Source of the DNA: Rhodovulum visakhapatnamense
Lineage (GTDB): Bacteria; Pseudomonadota; Alphaproteobacteria; Rhodobacterales; Rhodobacteraceae
Direction of reading: 5' to 3'
NCBI RefSeq assembly: GCF_004365965.1
Contig: NZ_SOEB01000006.1
Span: 150,069 to 214,068 of the forward strand
DNA: 64,000 nt
This document shows, one piece after another, positions 33,233 to 41,655 of the stretch; within the stretch, counting starts at the first letter, position 1, and each line of letters starts with the position of its first letter. A program made the translations under genes and the position numbers. Below the pieces are notes generated by a model, which was given only the letters and a program-made list of their open reading frames with translations, did not search any database and had not been told where the DNA came from.

Positions 33233-34486
33233 ATGATCCTCACCATCAACTGCGGCAGTTCCAGCCTGAAGTATCAGCTTTACACGACCGATCTGTCCGA
33301 AGTCGTGGCGAAGGGTCTGATCGCCCGGATCGGCGAGGACGGCTCCTACTCGGATCACAAGGCCGGAGGCCGCGGCGAGAAGGTCGAGCTTCCGGTTCCC
33401 GACCACAAGACCGCGCTTGAACTGATGCTGGCCAGCCTGATGCATGCCGACTACGGCGTGATCGACTGCCCGGCGGCGATCACGGCCATCGGCCATCGCG
33501 CGGTTCATGGCGGCGACGTTTTCGTCGACTCGGTCGTGGTCGATGACGAGGTCATGGCCCAGCTTCGGGCCTGCGTCGGCTTTGCGCCGCTTCACAATCC
33601 CTGCAACATCGCCGGTATCGAGGCCGCGATGCGTCTGTTCCCGGGCGTTCCGAACATCGTGGTGTTCGATACCGCGTTCCATCAGACCGTGCCGCCCGAA
33701 GCGCATGTCTATGCGCTGCCCTACGAGCTTTATGCCAAGAGCGGCATCCGGAAATACGGCTTTCACGGCACGTCCTGCCGCTATGTCAGCCAGGCCACGG
33801 CCGATCTGCTGAACTGGCCCATCGAGGACATGAAGATGGTGATCTGCCATCTGGGCAACGGCGTGACGCTGACTGCGGTCGATGGCGGCAGGTCGGTCGA
33901 TACCTCGATCGGGTTCGGCACCTTCGGGGGCGTTCCCATGGGCACCCGGTCGGGCGATTTCGACCCGTCGATCATCTTCCATCTGGTCAACCAGCTGGGA
34001 ATGAGCCTGAAGGACGTCGAGACGCTTTGCTATCACAAGAGCGGGCTTCTGGGCGTCTCGGGCGTCAGCAACGACATGCGCGAGGTAACGACGCGGGCGG
34101 CTGACGGCGACGACCGGTGCAGGCTGGCGGTCGAGATCTTCGTCTATCAGATCAAGAAGACCATCGGCGCCTATGCGGCCGCGATGAACGGGCTCGACGC
34201 GCTGGTCTTCACAGCAGGCATCGGCGAGAACAGCGCCGAGATCCGGACCCGGATCTGTTCGGGGCTGGGCGTCCTGGGCGTCCGGATCGACGAGGCAACG
34301 AACGAGGTGGCGCGCGACGGCTATCCGAACATCAGCGCTGCCGATGCGTCGGTCGCGACCCTTGTCGTGCCCACCGACGAAGAGCGGATGATCGCGATGG
34401 ACACCCTGCGTCTGACCCCCGATCACCTGCTGACAACGCCGCGCGGCGTCTCTGCGCGCGGCTACGAACAGGCGCGGCCGCTCTAG
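33233..34486 (+). CDS. Acetate/propionate kinase
   Basis: A 417-residue acyl kinase of the AckA/TdcD/PduW family. It has MILTINCGSSSLKYQL at the N-terminus, GHRAVHGG, FDTAFHQTVPPEAHVYALP, KYGFHGTS, HLGNGVTLTAVDGGRSVDTSIGF (quoted in part) and FTAGIGENS. It would make ATP from the acyl-phosphate formed by PduL. Next to a propanediol-type microcompartment it is probably a propionate kinase (PduW role), although the sequence does not separate acetate from propionate. AAGAAAGGA precedes ATG 33233. Length is slightly above the usual 400. Confidence 0.92.
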   Translation: MILTINCGSSSLKYQLYTTDLSEVVAKGLIARIGEDGSYSDHKAGGRGEKVELPVPDHKTALELMLASLMHADYGVIDCPAAITAIGHRAVHGGDVFVDSVVVDDEVMAQLRACVGFAPLHNPCNIAGIEAAMRLFPGVPNIVVFDTAFHQTVPPEAHVYALPYELYAKSGIRKYGFHGTSCRYVSQATADLLNWPIEDMKMVICHLGNGVTLTAVDGGRSVDTSIGFGTFGGVPMGTRSGDFDPSIIFHLVNQLGMSLKDVETLCYHKSGLLGVSGVSNDMREVTTRAADGDDRCRLAVEIFVYQIKKTIGAYAAAMNGLDALVFTAGIGENSAEIRTRICSGLGVLGVRIDEATNEVARDGYPNISAADASVATLVVPTDEERMIAMDTLRLTPDHLLTTPRGVSARGYEQARPL

Positions 34487-34575
34487 GCCGTCCCTGCCGT
34501 CGTCCGGCGGCGTGTCGGGGAGCAGCGGAAGCGTTGTCTTCCGCGGGCCCGGCACGTCGTCGGCGGCTCCAGTCC

Positions 34576-34623
34576 GAAGGCCCCGGCATCGGTGCCCCTT
34601 CGGGGGCGCGGCCCGGGGCCTTC
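34576..34623. terminator. Nested inverted repeat between the kinase gene and hisF
   Basis: GAAGGCCCCGG (34576-34586) and CCGGGGCCTTC (34613-34623) are perfect 11-base inverted arms. Inside lies GCCCC-TTCG-GGGGC (34594-34607) with a stable TTCG tetraloop. There is no clear T-run, but the structure lies at the end of the BMC arm and probably serves as terminator or mRNA boundary. Confidence 0.55.
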
Positions 34624-34691
34624 CGCTGGCTGTTCTCGGGCGTCTTTCCTCGGACGCCCGCCCGCGCTAAGAGGGCGCGAAAGGAGCCGCC

Positions 34692-35453
34692 ATGCTGAAG
34701 ATCCGTATCATCCCCTGTCTCGACGTGGCCGAGGGGCGCGTGGTCAAGGGGGTCAATTTCGTCAATCTCGTCGATGCGGGCGATCCGGTCGAGGCCGCAA
34801 AGGCCTATGACGCGGCCGGAGCGGACGAGTTGTGCTTTCTCGACATCCACGCGACTCATGAAAATCGCGGCACCATGTTCGACGTGGTGCGACGCACGGC
34901 CGAGCAGTGCTTCATGCCGCTGACCGTGGGTGGCGGGGTGCGGACCGCCGAGGATGTGCGCGCGCTGCTGCTGGCAGGCGCCGACAAGGTCAGCTTCAAC
35001 TCGGCGGCGGTCGCCAACCCCGATGTGGTGCACGAGGCGGCCGACCAGTTCGGCAGCCAGTGCATCGTGGTCGCCATCGACGCCAAGACGGTCAGTCCCG
35101 GCAAGTGGGAGATCTTCACCCATGGCGGGCGCAAGCCCACCGGCATCGACGCGGTCGAGTTCGCGCGGACGGTGGTCGCCAAGGGCGCGGGCGAGATCCT
35201 GTTGACCAGCATGGACCGGGACGGGACGCGGGCGGGCTTCAACCTGCCGCTGACCCGTGCGATTTCCGATGCGGTCGATGTGCCGGTGATCGCCTCGGGC
35301 GGGGTCGGCACGCTCGACCATCTGGTCGAGGGGGTCACCGAGGGCGGGGCCAGCGCGGTACTGGCCGCCTCGATCTTCCATTTCGGCGAATTCACCATCG
35401 GCGAGGCCAAGGCGCATATGGCCGCCGCCGGCATCCCCGTGAGGCTGACATGA
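34692..35453 (+). CDS. hisF: Imidazole glycerol phosphate synthase cyclase subunit
   Basis: The 253-residue TIM barrel is His[20 protein letters not shown] with catalytic Asp11, [21 protein letters not shown], and [13 protein letters not shown] with catalytic Asp, then VIASGGVGT. With HisH it converts PRFAR to imidazole glycerol phosphate in histidine biosynthesis. AAAGGAG precedes the start. Its stop overlaps the hisE start in ATGA. The rest of the his operon is outside or further left in the genome. Confidence 0.97.
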   Translation: MLKIRIIPCLDVAEGRVVKGVNFVNLVDAGDPVEAAKAYDAAGADELCFLDIHATHENRGTMFDVVRRTAEQCFMPLTVGGGVRTAEDVRALLLAGADKVSFNSAAVANPDVVHEAADQFGSQCIVVAIDAKTVSPGKWEIFTHGGRKPTGIDAVEFARTVVAKGAGEILLTSMDRDGTRAGFNLPLTRAISDAVDVPVIASGGVGTLDHLVEGVTEGGASAVLAASIFHFGEFTIGEAKAHMAAAGIPVRLT

Positions 35454-35773
35454 CCGCATCCGATCTCGAGGCGCTGGCGCGTCTTGCAGCCACGGTCGAG
35501 GCGCGCAAGGGCGCCGATCCGGATACGTCCTGGACCGCCAAGCTGTTCGCGAAAGGCCCCGAGAAATGCGCCGAGAAATTCGGCGAGGAGGCGGTCGAGG
35601 CGATCATCGAGGCGGTCCGGGGCGACCGCGTCCGGCTGACCTCCGAGGCGGCGGACGTCGTTTATCACCTGCTTGTGATGCTTGCCGCCCGCGACGTGAC
35701 CCTGGCCGATGTCGCGGCGGAGCTGGCGCGGCGCGAGGGCGTCAGCGGGATCGCCGAGAAGGCGTCGCGCTGA
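35450..35773 (+). CDS. hisE: Phosphoribosyl-ATP pyrophosphatase
   Basis: A 107-residue MazG-like protein that hydrolyses phosphoribosyl-ATP in step 2 of histidine synthesis. It shows [26 protein letters not shown], with the EExxE-type Mg-binding pattern, and [19 protein letters not shown] with the second acidic pair (quoted in pieces). It overlaps hisF by 4 nt and is the separate HisE found in alphaproteobacteria. Confidence 0.95.
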   Translation: MTASDLEALARLAATVEARKGADPDTSWTAKLFAKGPEKCAEKFGEEAVEAIIEAVRGDRVRLTSEAADVVYHLLVMLAARDVTLADVAAELARREGVSGIAEKASR

Positions 35774-35844
35774 GGTCGGCCCGGCCCGGCCGCGACCGCA
35801 AGCCGCGCTTGCCTGCGGACCGCCGCGGTGCCACTTTCCGGCGC

Positions 35845-36069
35845 ATGGAAAACGACAGCAAAAAGCCTCCGACCGGGCGGATCGTCTGGGGCGTGGGCAT
35901 CGCGGTGACGCTGATCACCGTTCTCATGACCGACTGGGGCTATCTTACGGCGGGCCCGGTCCATACCGTGACCTCGATCGCGGCGGCGGTCTTCTTCGGG
36001 TTTCTGGCCGCGCAGGCGGCGATCTTCGGGATCGAGTACCGCGAGAAGCGGCGCAAGGACAAGGACTGA
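35845..36069 (+). CDS. Small two-helix membrane protein, unknown
   Basis: A 74-residue protein with two hydrophobic segments (about 12-30 and 42-62) and a basic C-terminus (REKRRKDKD). The motif [19 protein letters not shown] lies between the helices. Similar short proteins follow hisE in several Rhodobacteraceae genomes as I recall (the DUF5337 type), with no known function. The frame is open upstream, so the start at ATG 35845 is chosen for its hydrophilic N-terminus. Real gene likely, function unknown. Confidence 0.6.
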   Translation: MENDSKKPPTGRIVWGVGIAVTLITVLMTDWGYLTAGPVHTVTSIAAAVFFGFLAAQAAIFGIEYREKRRKDKD

Positions 36070-36084
36070 TCCGAAAGCGGGCGG

Positions 36085-36327
36085 TCAGACGCCGCCCTTC
36101 TTGCGCTCGCTCTTCGAATAGTTGCTGAAATGGCCTTCCTTCTTGGCGAGGCTGCGCGCGCCCTTGATAAGTTTCGCGCTGTCGCCCGTGGCGACGACGC
36201 GCGACAGCAGGCGCCTGACCTCGGGGCTGCCGCAGTCGGGGCAGGCGGGGGCGCTGTCATCGCTGAGGCTGCGCAGAAGCTCGAATTCGGCTTCGCAGGC
36301 GGTGCAGCAGTAGTTGTACATCGGCAT
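36085..36327 (-). CDS. FmdB-family zinc ribbon protein
   Basis: An 80-residue protein with CCTACEAEFE and CPDCGS, the paired CxxC zinc ribbon of the FmdB/putative regulatory family, and a basic C-terminus. It begins PMYNYCCTACEAEFELL, standard for the family. AGAGGA precedes the start. Function is generally unknown; members are suspected regulators of amidase or respiratory genes. Confidence 0.85.
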   Translation of the reverse strand: MPMYNYCCTACEAEFELLRSLSDDSAPACPDCGSPEVRRLLSRVVATGDSAKLIKGARSLAKKEGHFSNYSKSERKKGGV

Positions 36328-36419
36328 CGTCGGGTCCTCTCGCGCGGGCGTCTGGGCGTCGGGTTCATCTTGGCGGCTTCGCGGCCGGGGTCAATCCGCG
36401 CCGGTGCCGCGCCCTTCCC

Positions 36420-36902
36420 TCAGGCGTGCTCGGCGCAAAGATCGGCCGCCTGTGCTCCGGCGGCGGCCAGCGCATCGTCCGGGGCCAGGGCCACCATCAG
36501 CCCGCGGCGGCCGCCGTTCAGAACGATTTCGGCCCCGCTCAGCGCGCTGGCCTCGAAGGCCACCGGCGCGCGGCGCTTCTGGCCGAAGGGGCTGATGCCG
36601 CCGGTATGAAAGCCGGTCAGCCGCTCGGCCTTGTCGGGCGGCATCATCCGGGCCGATTTGGCACCGAAGGCCACTGCCACCTTCTTCATCGACAGGGTGC
36701 GGTCCGAGGGGATCACCGCGCAGGCGGGCTTGCCGTCGACCTCGACCATCAGGGTCTTCAGCACCCGGCCCGGATCGGCGCCGATGGCCTCGGCCGCATG
36801 CAGCCCGATCCGGTCCTGACCGGCCACATAGGCGTATTCGATCGGCCAAAACGCGACGCCCGCGCGTTGCAGCGCCTGGGTCGCGGGGGTGGCGGTGCTC
36901 AC
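36420..36902 (-). CDS. ybaK: YbaK/EbsC family aminoacyl-tRNA deacylase
   Basis: A 160-residue protein starting with GTG 36902, which overlaps the aminotransferase stop as GTGA. It contains VLKTLMVEVDGKPACAVIPSD, KKVAVAFGAKSARMMPPDKAERLTGFHTGGISPFG (quoted in pieces), the catalytic-lysine and GxxSPFG loop of Cys-tRNA(Pro) deacylases. It removes Cys mischarged on tRNA(Pro). The frame has an ATG 33 codons earlier but that segment overlaps the transaminase and is not conserved. Confidence 0.9.
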   Translation of the reverse strand: MSTATPATQALQRAGVAFWPIEYAYVAGQDRIGLHAAEAIGADPGRVLKTLMVEVDGKPACAVIPSDRTLSMKKVAVAFGAKSARMMPPDKAERLTGFHTGGISPFGQKRRAPVAFEASALSGAEIVLNGGRRGLMVALAPDDALAAAGAQAADLCAEHA

Positions 36903-38275
36903 GCCCCCGCCTTCAGCCCGGCAAAGACCTCGGTCAGAGCCGCTTCGAGCTTTTCGAACATCTCGGCCATCTGCGGTTCGGTCAGGATGAAGGGCGGACA
37001 CAGCACGATGGACTGGCCAAGCGGCCGACAGATCAGGCCGTGATCGGTGCAGGTATTGGCGATCCGCTCGCTGACCGAGAGGTTGGAGGGGAAGGGCGTC
37101 CTGGTCGGCTTGTCGGCGACGGCTTCCAGCGCGCCCATCAGCCCCTTGCCGCGGAACTCGCCGATATTGGGGTTTTCGGCCAGCCGCTTCATGCCCTCTT
37201 CGAAAAGCGGGGTCAGGCGGCGGACGTTTTCCAGAAGCCCCTCATTCAGGATCACGTCGATGGCCTTCAGCGCGATGGCGCAGCCGACCGGGTGGCCCGA
37301 GGCGGTAAAGCCGTGCGGAAATTCCTCGACCGCCTCGGAGGCCCTGTGCAGCCGGTCGGCCAGCCCGGGGCCGAGGATCACCGCGCCCATCGGGAAGTAG
37401 CCCGCCGTCAGCGCCTTGGACGAGATGATGGCATCGGGCACGAAATCATAGGTCTCGCAGCCCCAGACGGCGCCGGTGCGCCCGAAGCCGCAGATCACCT
37501 CGTCCGAGATCAGCGGGATGCCATGCTTCTTGAGGATCGGCTGGATCGCCTCGAAATAGCCCGCCGAGGGCGGGATCACGCCGCCCGCGCCCATCACGGG
37601 TTCGGCGAAGAAACCCGCGATGGTCTCGGCGCCCTCGCGCGCGATCACTTCTTCCAGCTCGGCCGCCATGCGGGCGGTGAACTGGGCCTCGGTCTCGCCG
37701 GGCTGGCCCTCGCGCCAGTAATGCGGGCAGGTCAGGTGGATGAAATCGGGCAGCGGCAGGCCGAACAGCGCGTTATAGGGCTTGCCGGTCATCGAGGCCG
37801 AGACCGCGGTGACGCCGTGATAGGCGTTCTTCCGGGTCAGGATCTTGCGGCGCTGGGGCTGGTCCTCGGCGCGGGCGAGGAACCACAGCATCTTGACCAG
37901 CGTGTCATTCGCCTCGGAGCCCGAATTGGTGTAGAAAACCCGGCCGCGATCATAGGGCGAGACCTCGATCAGCTTCTCGCTCAGCATCACGGTCTGGTCG
38001 GACATCCGCCCGAAGAAGGCGTGATAGCCCGGGAAGCGGTCGTATTGCGCCTTGGCGGCGGCGGCCAGCCCGGCATGGTCGAACCCCGCGACCATGTTCC
38101 AGAGCCCCGAATTGCTGTCGAGATAGCGCCGACCTTCGGTGTCGATGACATAGGGGCCTTCGCCATGGGTCAGCACCACCGTTCCGCGCGCCTTGACCGA
38201 GGGCAGATCGGTAAAGCCATAGAAACTGGACGACTCGGCGCGGGCTTTCCAGCTGTTCGGGGCGGTTTCGGGCAT
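36899..38275 (-). CDS. Class III PLP-dependent aminotransferase (omega-transaminase type)
   Basis: The 458-residue enzyme belongs to the class III family: YTNSGSEANDTLVK binds the PLP phosphate, ISDEVICGFGRTG has the PLP-ring Asp, and SSKALTAGYFPMGAV carries the Schiff-base Lys. FTASGHPVGCA follows. Such enzymes transfer amino groups from omega-amino acids or diamines to pyruvate. Substrate cannot be fixed from sequence. ATG 38275 is chosen as the start; a long upstream frame is not family-like. Coupled to ybaK by a 4-nt overlap. Confidence 0.93.
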   Translation of the reverse strand: MPETAPNSWKARAESSSFYGFTDLPSVKARGTVVLTHGEGPYVIDTEGRRYLDSNSGLWNMVAGFDHAGLAAAAKAQYDRFPGYHAFFGRMSDQTVMLSEKLIEVSPYDRGRVFYTNSGSEANDTLVKMLWFLARAEDQPQRRKILTRKNAYHGVTAVSASMTGKPYNALFGLPLPDFIHLTCPHYWREGQPGETEAQFTARMAAELEEVIAREGAETIAGFFAEPVMGAGGVIPPSAGYFEAIQPILKKHGIPLISDEVICGFGRTGAVWGCETYDFVPDAIISSKALTAGYFPMGAVILGPGLADRLHRASEAVEEFPHGFTASGHPVGCAIALKAIDVILNEGLLENVRRLTPLFEEGMKRLAENPNIGEFRGKGLMGALEAVADKPTRTPFPSNLSVSERIANTCTDHGLICRPLGQSIVLCPPFILTEPQMAEMFEKLEAALTEVFAGLKAGA

Positions 38276-38355
38276 CTTGGGCTCCTTGGGGCGGTGGCGG
38301 GCAGAGGCTAGCGCCGCGACGATCGGGGCGCAATCGGGCTTTGGCGCGGGGCGGC

Positions 38356-38928
38356 TCAGCGCAGCCCGGTCCGGGCGATCTGGGTCGCAAGCTCGCGCAG
38401 CGCCGCGCCGCGCGCCGCCGCGATTTCGGCGGGACCGGCGGGGGCGGCGATGGGCACCGCGATCGCGAAGGGCGCGCTGCGGTTCCGCCCGCCCGCATCG
38501 GGGGCCACGAAGAACTGGCCGGTCAGGCGGAAGGTCCCGTCGGGCTCGGCCAGCATGTCGGCCACGCGGATCTCGAGCGTCGCCTGGGCGCGGTTGAAGA
38601 AGGGCCAGGGCTCGGCGGCGACCTGGGCGCCGGTCATCTGCGTCAGCAGGCGCGCCAGATCCTGGGTGATGGCGCGGGTCGGGTCGTCGGCCCAAAGCAC
38701 GTCCGAGGACGAGGTCAGCGCCCCGCTGGCGCTGCGGCTGTAGATTTCCTCGGACGCGGCATAGGTCGGCAGCGACACCTCGCGGATCGCGACGCTGCGC
38801 CAGGCGACGGGCAGGCGCGGCCCGGCGACGGCCGTGTCGGGCACGGTGTAACGGTCGGGGCTGCCGCTGCAGGCGGCCAGCGCCAGGGCGGAGGGGACGA
38901 GGGCGGCAAGTAGCAGGTGCGGTTTCAT
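38356..38928 (-). CDS. pqiC: PqiC-like membrane-integrity lipoprotein
   Basis: A 190-residue protein with a lipoprotein signal peptide ending LALAAC (lipidated Cys at about residue 20), followed by a PqiC-type (DUF330/ABC auxiliary lipoprotein) domain: RLPVAWRSVAIREVSLPTYA, SDVLWADDPTRAITQDLARLLTQ and an ending with a conserved repeat. PqiC anchors the PqiB tube at the outer membrane. Last gene of the pqiAABC operon, one base after pqiB. Confidence 0.88.
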   Translation of the reverse strand: MKPHLLLAALVPSALALAACSGSPDRYTVPDTAVAGPRLPVAWRSVAIREVSLPTYAASEEIYSRSASGALTSSSDVLWADDPTRAITQDLARLLTQMTGAQVAAEPWPFFNRAQATLEIRVADMLAEPDGTFRLTGQFFVAPDAGGRNRSAPFAIAVPIAAPAGPAEIAAARGAALRELATQIARTGLR

Positions 38929-38929
38929 G

Positions 38930-41014
38930 TCAGCGTCCGAACAGGATCGAGTTGGGGTTGCGTTCCAGCGCCCGCGACAGCGTCGTCACGGCCTGGGCCG
39001 CGCGCTGGATCTCGCGGAGTGCGGCGTCGATCTCGCGGCCCATCCCGCGCGAGGCGTCATAGCCCTCGATGGTGGCCGAGGCCTGGCCCAGAATGCGCTT
39101 GGCCCGGTCCAGCAGGTCGGGCAGATCGCGCGCGGCGGTCGAGATGTCGTCGGCGGCCGACCGCGCCGAGGCGAGGGTGGCATTGGCGTTACCGACGATG
39201 CCGCCCTCGCGCAGCTCGGCCAGCATCGCCGCCAGTTCGCGCAGGGCGGCGGAAAGATCGGTCGGCAGATCGCGCGCCTGATCGGTGTCGATCAGCCGGT
39301 CGGTGCTGTCGAGCAGCGCCGAGATCCGGTCGGCCAGCTCGTTCAGCGGCAGCGTTGCCGCCTGATCGGCCACCGCGTTCAGGCGCGCGACCAGATCGGG
39401 CAGACCGGCAGCGGCGGCGTCGATGCTTTGCGCGGCCCCGGCGGCGGCGTCGAGCGCTTCGGTCAGGCGGGAGGCAGCATCGGCCTCGGCCAGCTGGCGG
39501 GTCAGCGTCTCGATGGCGGCGACGGCCCCGTCGATGCGGCCGGGCAGGGCCTGCATCTCGTCCGAGCCGACGATGCCACGCGCCTCGCCGACCAGCGCCT
39601 TGACCTCGCCCGGAACGGCGCGGATCTCGTCGCTGCCGGCCAGGGTGCTGACGCTGTTCAGCGCGTCGATGGCGCTTTGCATCAGGTCCTCGATGGGCAG
39701 ATCGTTGATGCGGTTGTAAAGCCCCTCGGCGGTGGCCGAGACGTCGGAAATGTCGCTGGCCGTGGTCGGGATCACCGGGTTCGGGTCGGCGTCGCGGTCA
39801 ATTTCGGCCGGCGAGGTCTCGGCGGTCTCGACCAGTTCGACCTTGAGCCCGCCGGTCAGGATCGAAGCGGTCACCAGCCGCGCCCGCAGCCCTTCGCGCA
39901 CCCGGCCCGCGAGGTAGTCGAGTGCGTCCTCGGGCGTCGCGTTCTGCTCGATGCCCAGTCGCGAGGGCTGGATCGCCAGTGTCGCCGACAGCCGCACCCG
40001 GTCGTCGCCGAAGCGCGCGGCATCGACGATGCCGTTCAGCGATGCGACGCGGCCGATCCGGAGCCCGCCCAGCGTGACCGGCGCATCGACCGAAAGCCCT
40101 TCGACGTTTTCCTCGAAATAGGCGGTCAGGGTTAGGGCGGTGCCCTCATCGGCGGCAAAGACGCTGGCCCGGGCGGTGGATTCGTCGGGATAGACCTCGA
40201 ACCGGGTCTCGGGCTGGACCTCGCGCCCGCCCGAGACCACGCTCTGGAAGGTCACTCCGCCCGACAGCAGCGCCGCGACGGACGAGAAATCGACCCGCGC
40301 GCCGCCTGGCCCGAGCGAGAAGGAAAAGCCCGAGCTGTCCCAGAACCGGGTCGAGGTCGAGATCAGCCGGTCATGCGGGGCGAAGACGATGGCATCAGCC
40401 TCGACGGTCGAGCCGTCCTGGCTGACCTCGGCCTTGCCGATCCGCCCGACCTCGATGCCGCGATAAAGGATCGGCGCCTCTTCGGTCAGGCCCGCATCGG
40501 TGGCGGCGCGCAGCCGCAGCCTGAGGCCCGGGCGGCCCTCGCGGTTCAGCGGTGCCGCGCTTTTGCCCTGGTGGCGTTCGACAAAGCCGTCGGGTCGGTC
40601 GTTCCAGATGCCCTGGATGAAGACCCCCGACAGCACGGTCGACAGCCCGGTCACGCCGCGCGCGCTGACCTCGGGCTGGACCACCCAGAAATCGGCGCTG
40701 TCATCGACATAGGGCGCGACCGCCTTGTCGAGCCGGACCGAGACCAGCACCTCGCCGAGACTGTCGGTAAAGCCCACCCTTTCGACCAGGCCCACGGTCA
40801 CGTCGCGATAGTGCAGCTCGGTCTCGCCCGCCTTGATGCCCGAGGCATTCTCGAAGGTCAGTTCCAGCAGAGGCCCGCGTTCGGCATAGCTGTGCCAGGC
40901 CACGCCCAGCGCGATGGCCAAGGCCGCCGCCGGGATCACCCAGACGACGGAAATGCGGTCCAGCAGGCTGCGGCCGGCCGGTTCGACCGGGGTTTCGGGA
41001 GGAAGATCGGTCAT
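38930..41014 (-). CDS. pqiB: PqiB-like MCE-domain protein, enlarged
   Basis: A 694-residue protein with one N-terminal membrane helix (WVIPAAALAIALGVAWH) and MCE (MlaD-like) domains, seen as ENASGIKAGETELHYRDVTVG, AAPLNREGRPGLRLRLRAA with EEAPILYRGIEVG, and FAADEGTALTLTAYFEENVEGLSVDAPVTLGGLRIG (quoted in pieces). The remainder (about 380-694) is coiled, with repeated ALxELAxxLxE- and DEIRAVPG-like segments. E. coli PqiB is about 546 residues, so the C-terminal tube is longer here. It forms a periplasmic lipid conduit. GGAAGATCGGTC precedes ATG, and the gene overlaps the second pqiA by 4 nt. Confidence 0.9.
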   Translation of the reverse strand: MTDLPPETPVEPAGRSLLDRISVVWVIPAAALAIALGVAWHSYAERGPLLELTFENASGIKAGETELHYRDVTVGLVERVGFTDSLGEVLVSVRLDKAVAPYVDDSADFWVVQPEVSARGVTGLSTVLSGVFIQGIWNDRPDGFVERHQGKSAAPLNREGRPGLRLRLRAATDAGLTEEAPILYRGIEVGRIGKAEVSQDGSTVEADAIVFAPHDRLISTSTRFWDSSGFSFSLGPGGARVDFSSVAALLSGGVTFQSVVSGGREVQPETRFEVYPDESTARASVFAADEGTALTLTAYFEENVEGLSVDAPVTLGGLRIGRVASLNGIVDAARFGDDRVRLSATLAIQPSRLGIEQNATPEDALDYLAGRVREGLRARLVTASILTGGLKVELVETAETSPAEIDRDADPNPVIPTTASDISDVSATAEGLYNRINDLPIEDLMQSAIDALNSVSTLAGSDEIRAVPGEVKALVGEARGIVGSDEMQALPGRIDGAVAAIETLTRQLAEADAASRLTEALDAAAGAAQSIDAAAAGLPDLVARLNAVADQAATLPLNELADRISALLDSTDRLIDTDQARDLPTDLSAALRELAAMLAELREGGIVGNANATLASARSAADDISTAARDLPDLLDRAKRILGQASATIEGYDASRGMGREIDAALREIQRAAQAVTTLSRALERNPNSILFGR

Positions 41015-41655
41015 GCCAGACGGCTCCGGGAGGCGGGGGACGGATCGGGACCATCCCAAAGCAGGCGGCTGTCGAAGCTTTGCGCCGACAGCATGGTGGC
41101 GATCACCGAGACCGCGAAGAAAAGGCTGGCCGGGCCGGGGCTGATCGAGACCACCGCGCCCAGTTGCACCAGCGCCGAGAGGATGGCAACGACGAAGACG
41201 TCGATCATCGACCAGCGGCCGATATATTCCACCACCTCGTAGAGCTGCTGGCGCCGGGCGCGGCTGACGCGGCTGCCATGCGCGACGCTGAGCGCGAGCC
41301 CCGCCACCGCGAGGAACTTGCCGATGGGGATCAGCACCGAAGCCGTCAGGATCACCGCGGCGATGCCCCAGCTGCCATGGCGGGCGATTTCGACCGCGCC
41401 GCCGACGATGGTGTTGTCCTGGGTGCTGACCAGCGTCCGGGTTTCCAGCATCGGGTAGATATTCGCCGGCACATAGGCGATCAGTCCGAGGCTCCACCAG
41501 GCCCAGACCCGCTGCAGCGACAGCGGCGCGCGCGGGTGCAGCCGCTGGCCGCAGCGCGCACAGCTTCGCGTGCCCGCAGGCCAGACCCGGGTGCAGCGGG
41601 TGCAGGCCACAAGGCCCATGTCGCGTGCGCTTTTCACTTCTCCAGAGACGTCCAT
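41011..41655 (-). CDS. pqiA: PqiA-type inner membrane protein, second copy
   Basis: A 214-residue protein with a zinc-ribbon N-terminus (CTRCTRVWPAGTRSCARCG) and a PqiA domain of four membrane helices, including LIAYVPANIYPMLETRTLV and GSWGIAAVILTASVLIPIGKFLAV (quoted in part), and the conserved IGRWSMIDVFVVAILSALVQLG. E. coli PqiA has both halves in one protein; here they are separate genes. Start 41655 overlaps the upstream copy by 22 nt. Confidence 0.88.
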   Translation of the reverse strand: MDVSGEVKSARDMGLVACTRCTRVWPAGTRSCARCGQRLHPRAPLSLQRVWAWWSLGLIAYVPANIYPMLETRTLVSTQDNTIVGGAVEIARHGSWGIAAVILTASVLIPIGKFLAVAGLALSVAHGSRVSRARRQQLYEVVEYIGRWSMIDVFVVAILSALVQLGAVVSISPGPASLFFAVSVIATMLSAQSFDSRLLWDGPDPSPASRSRLA

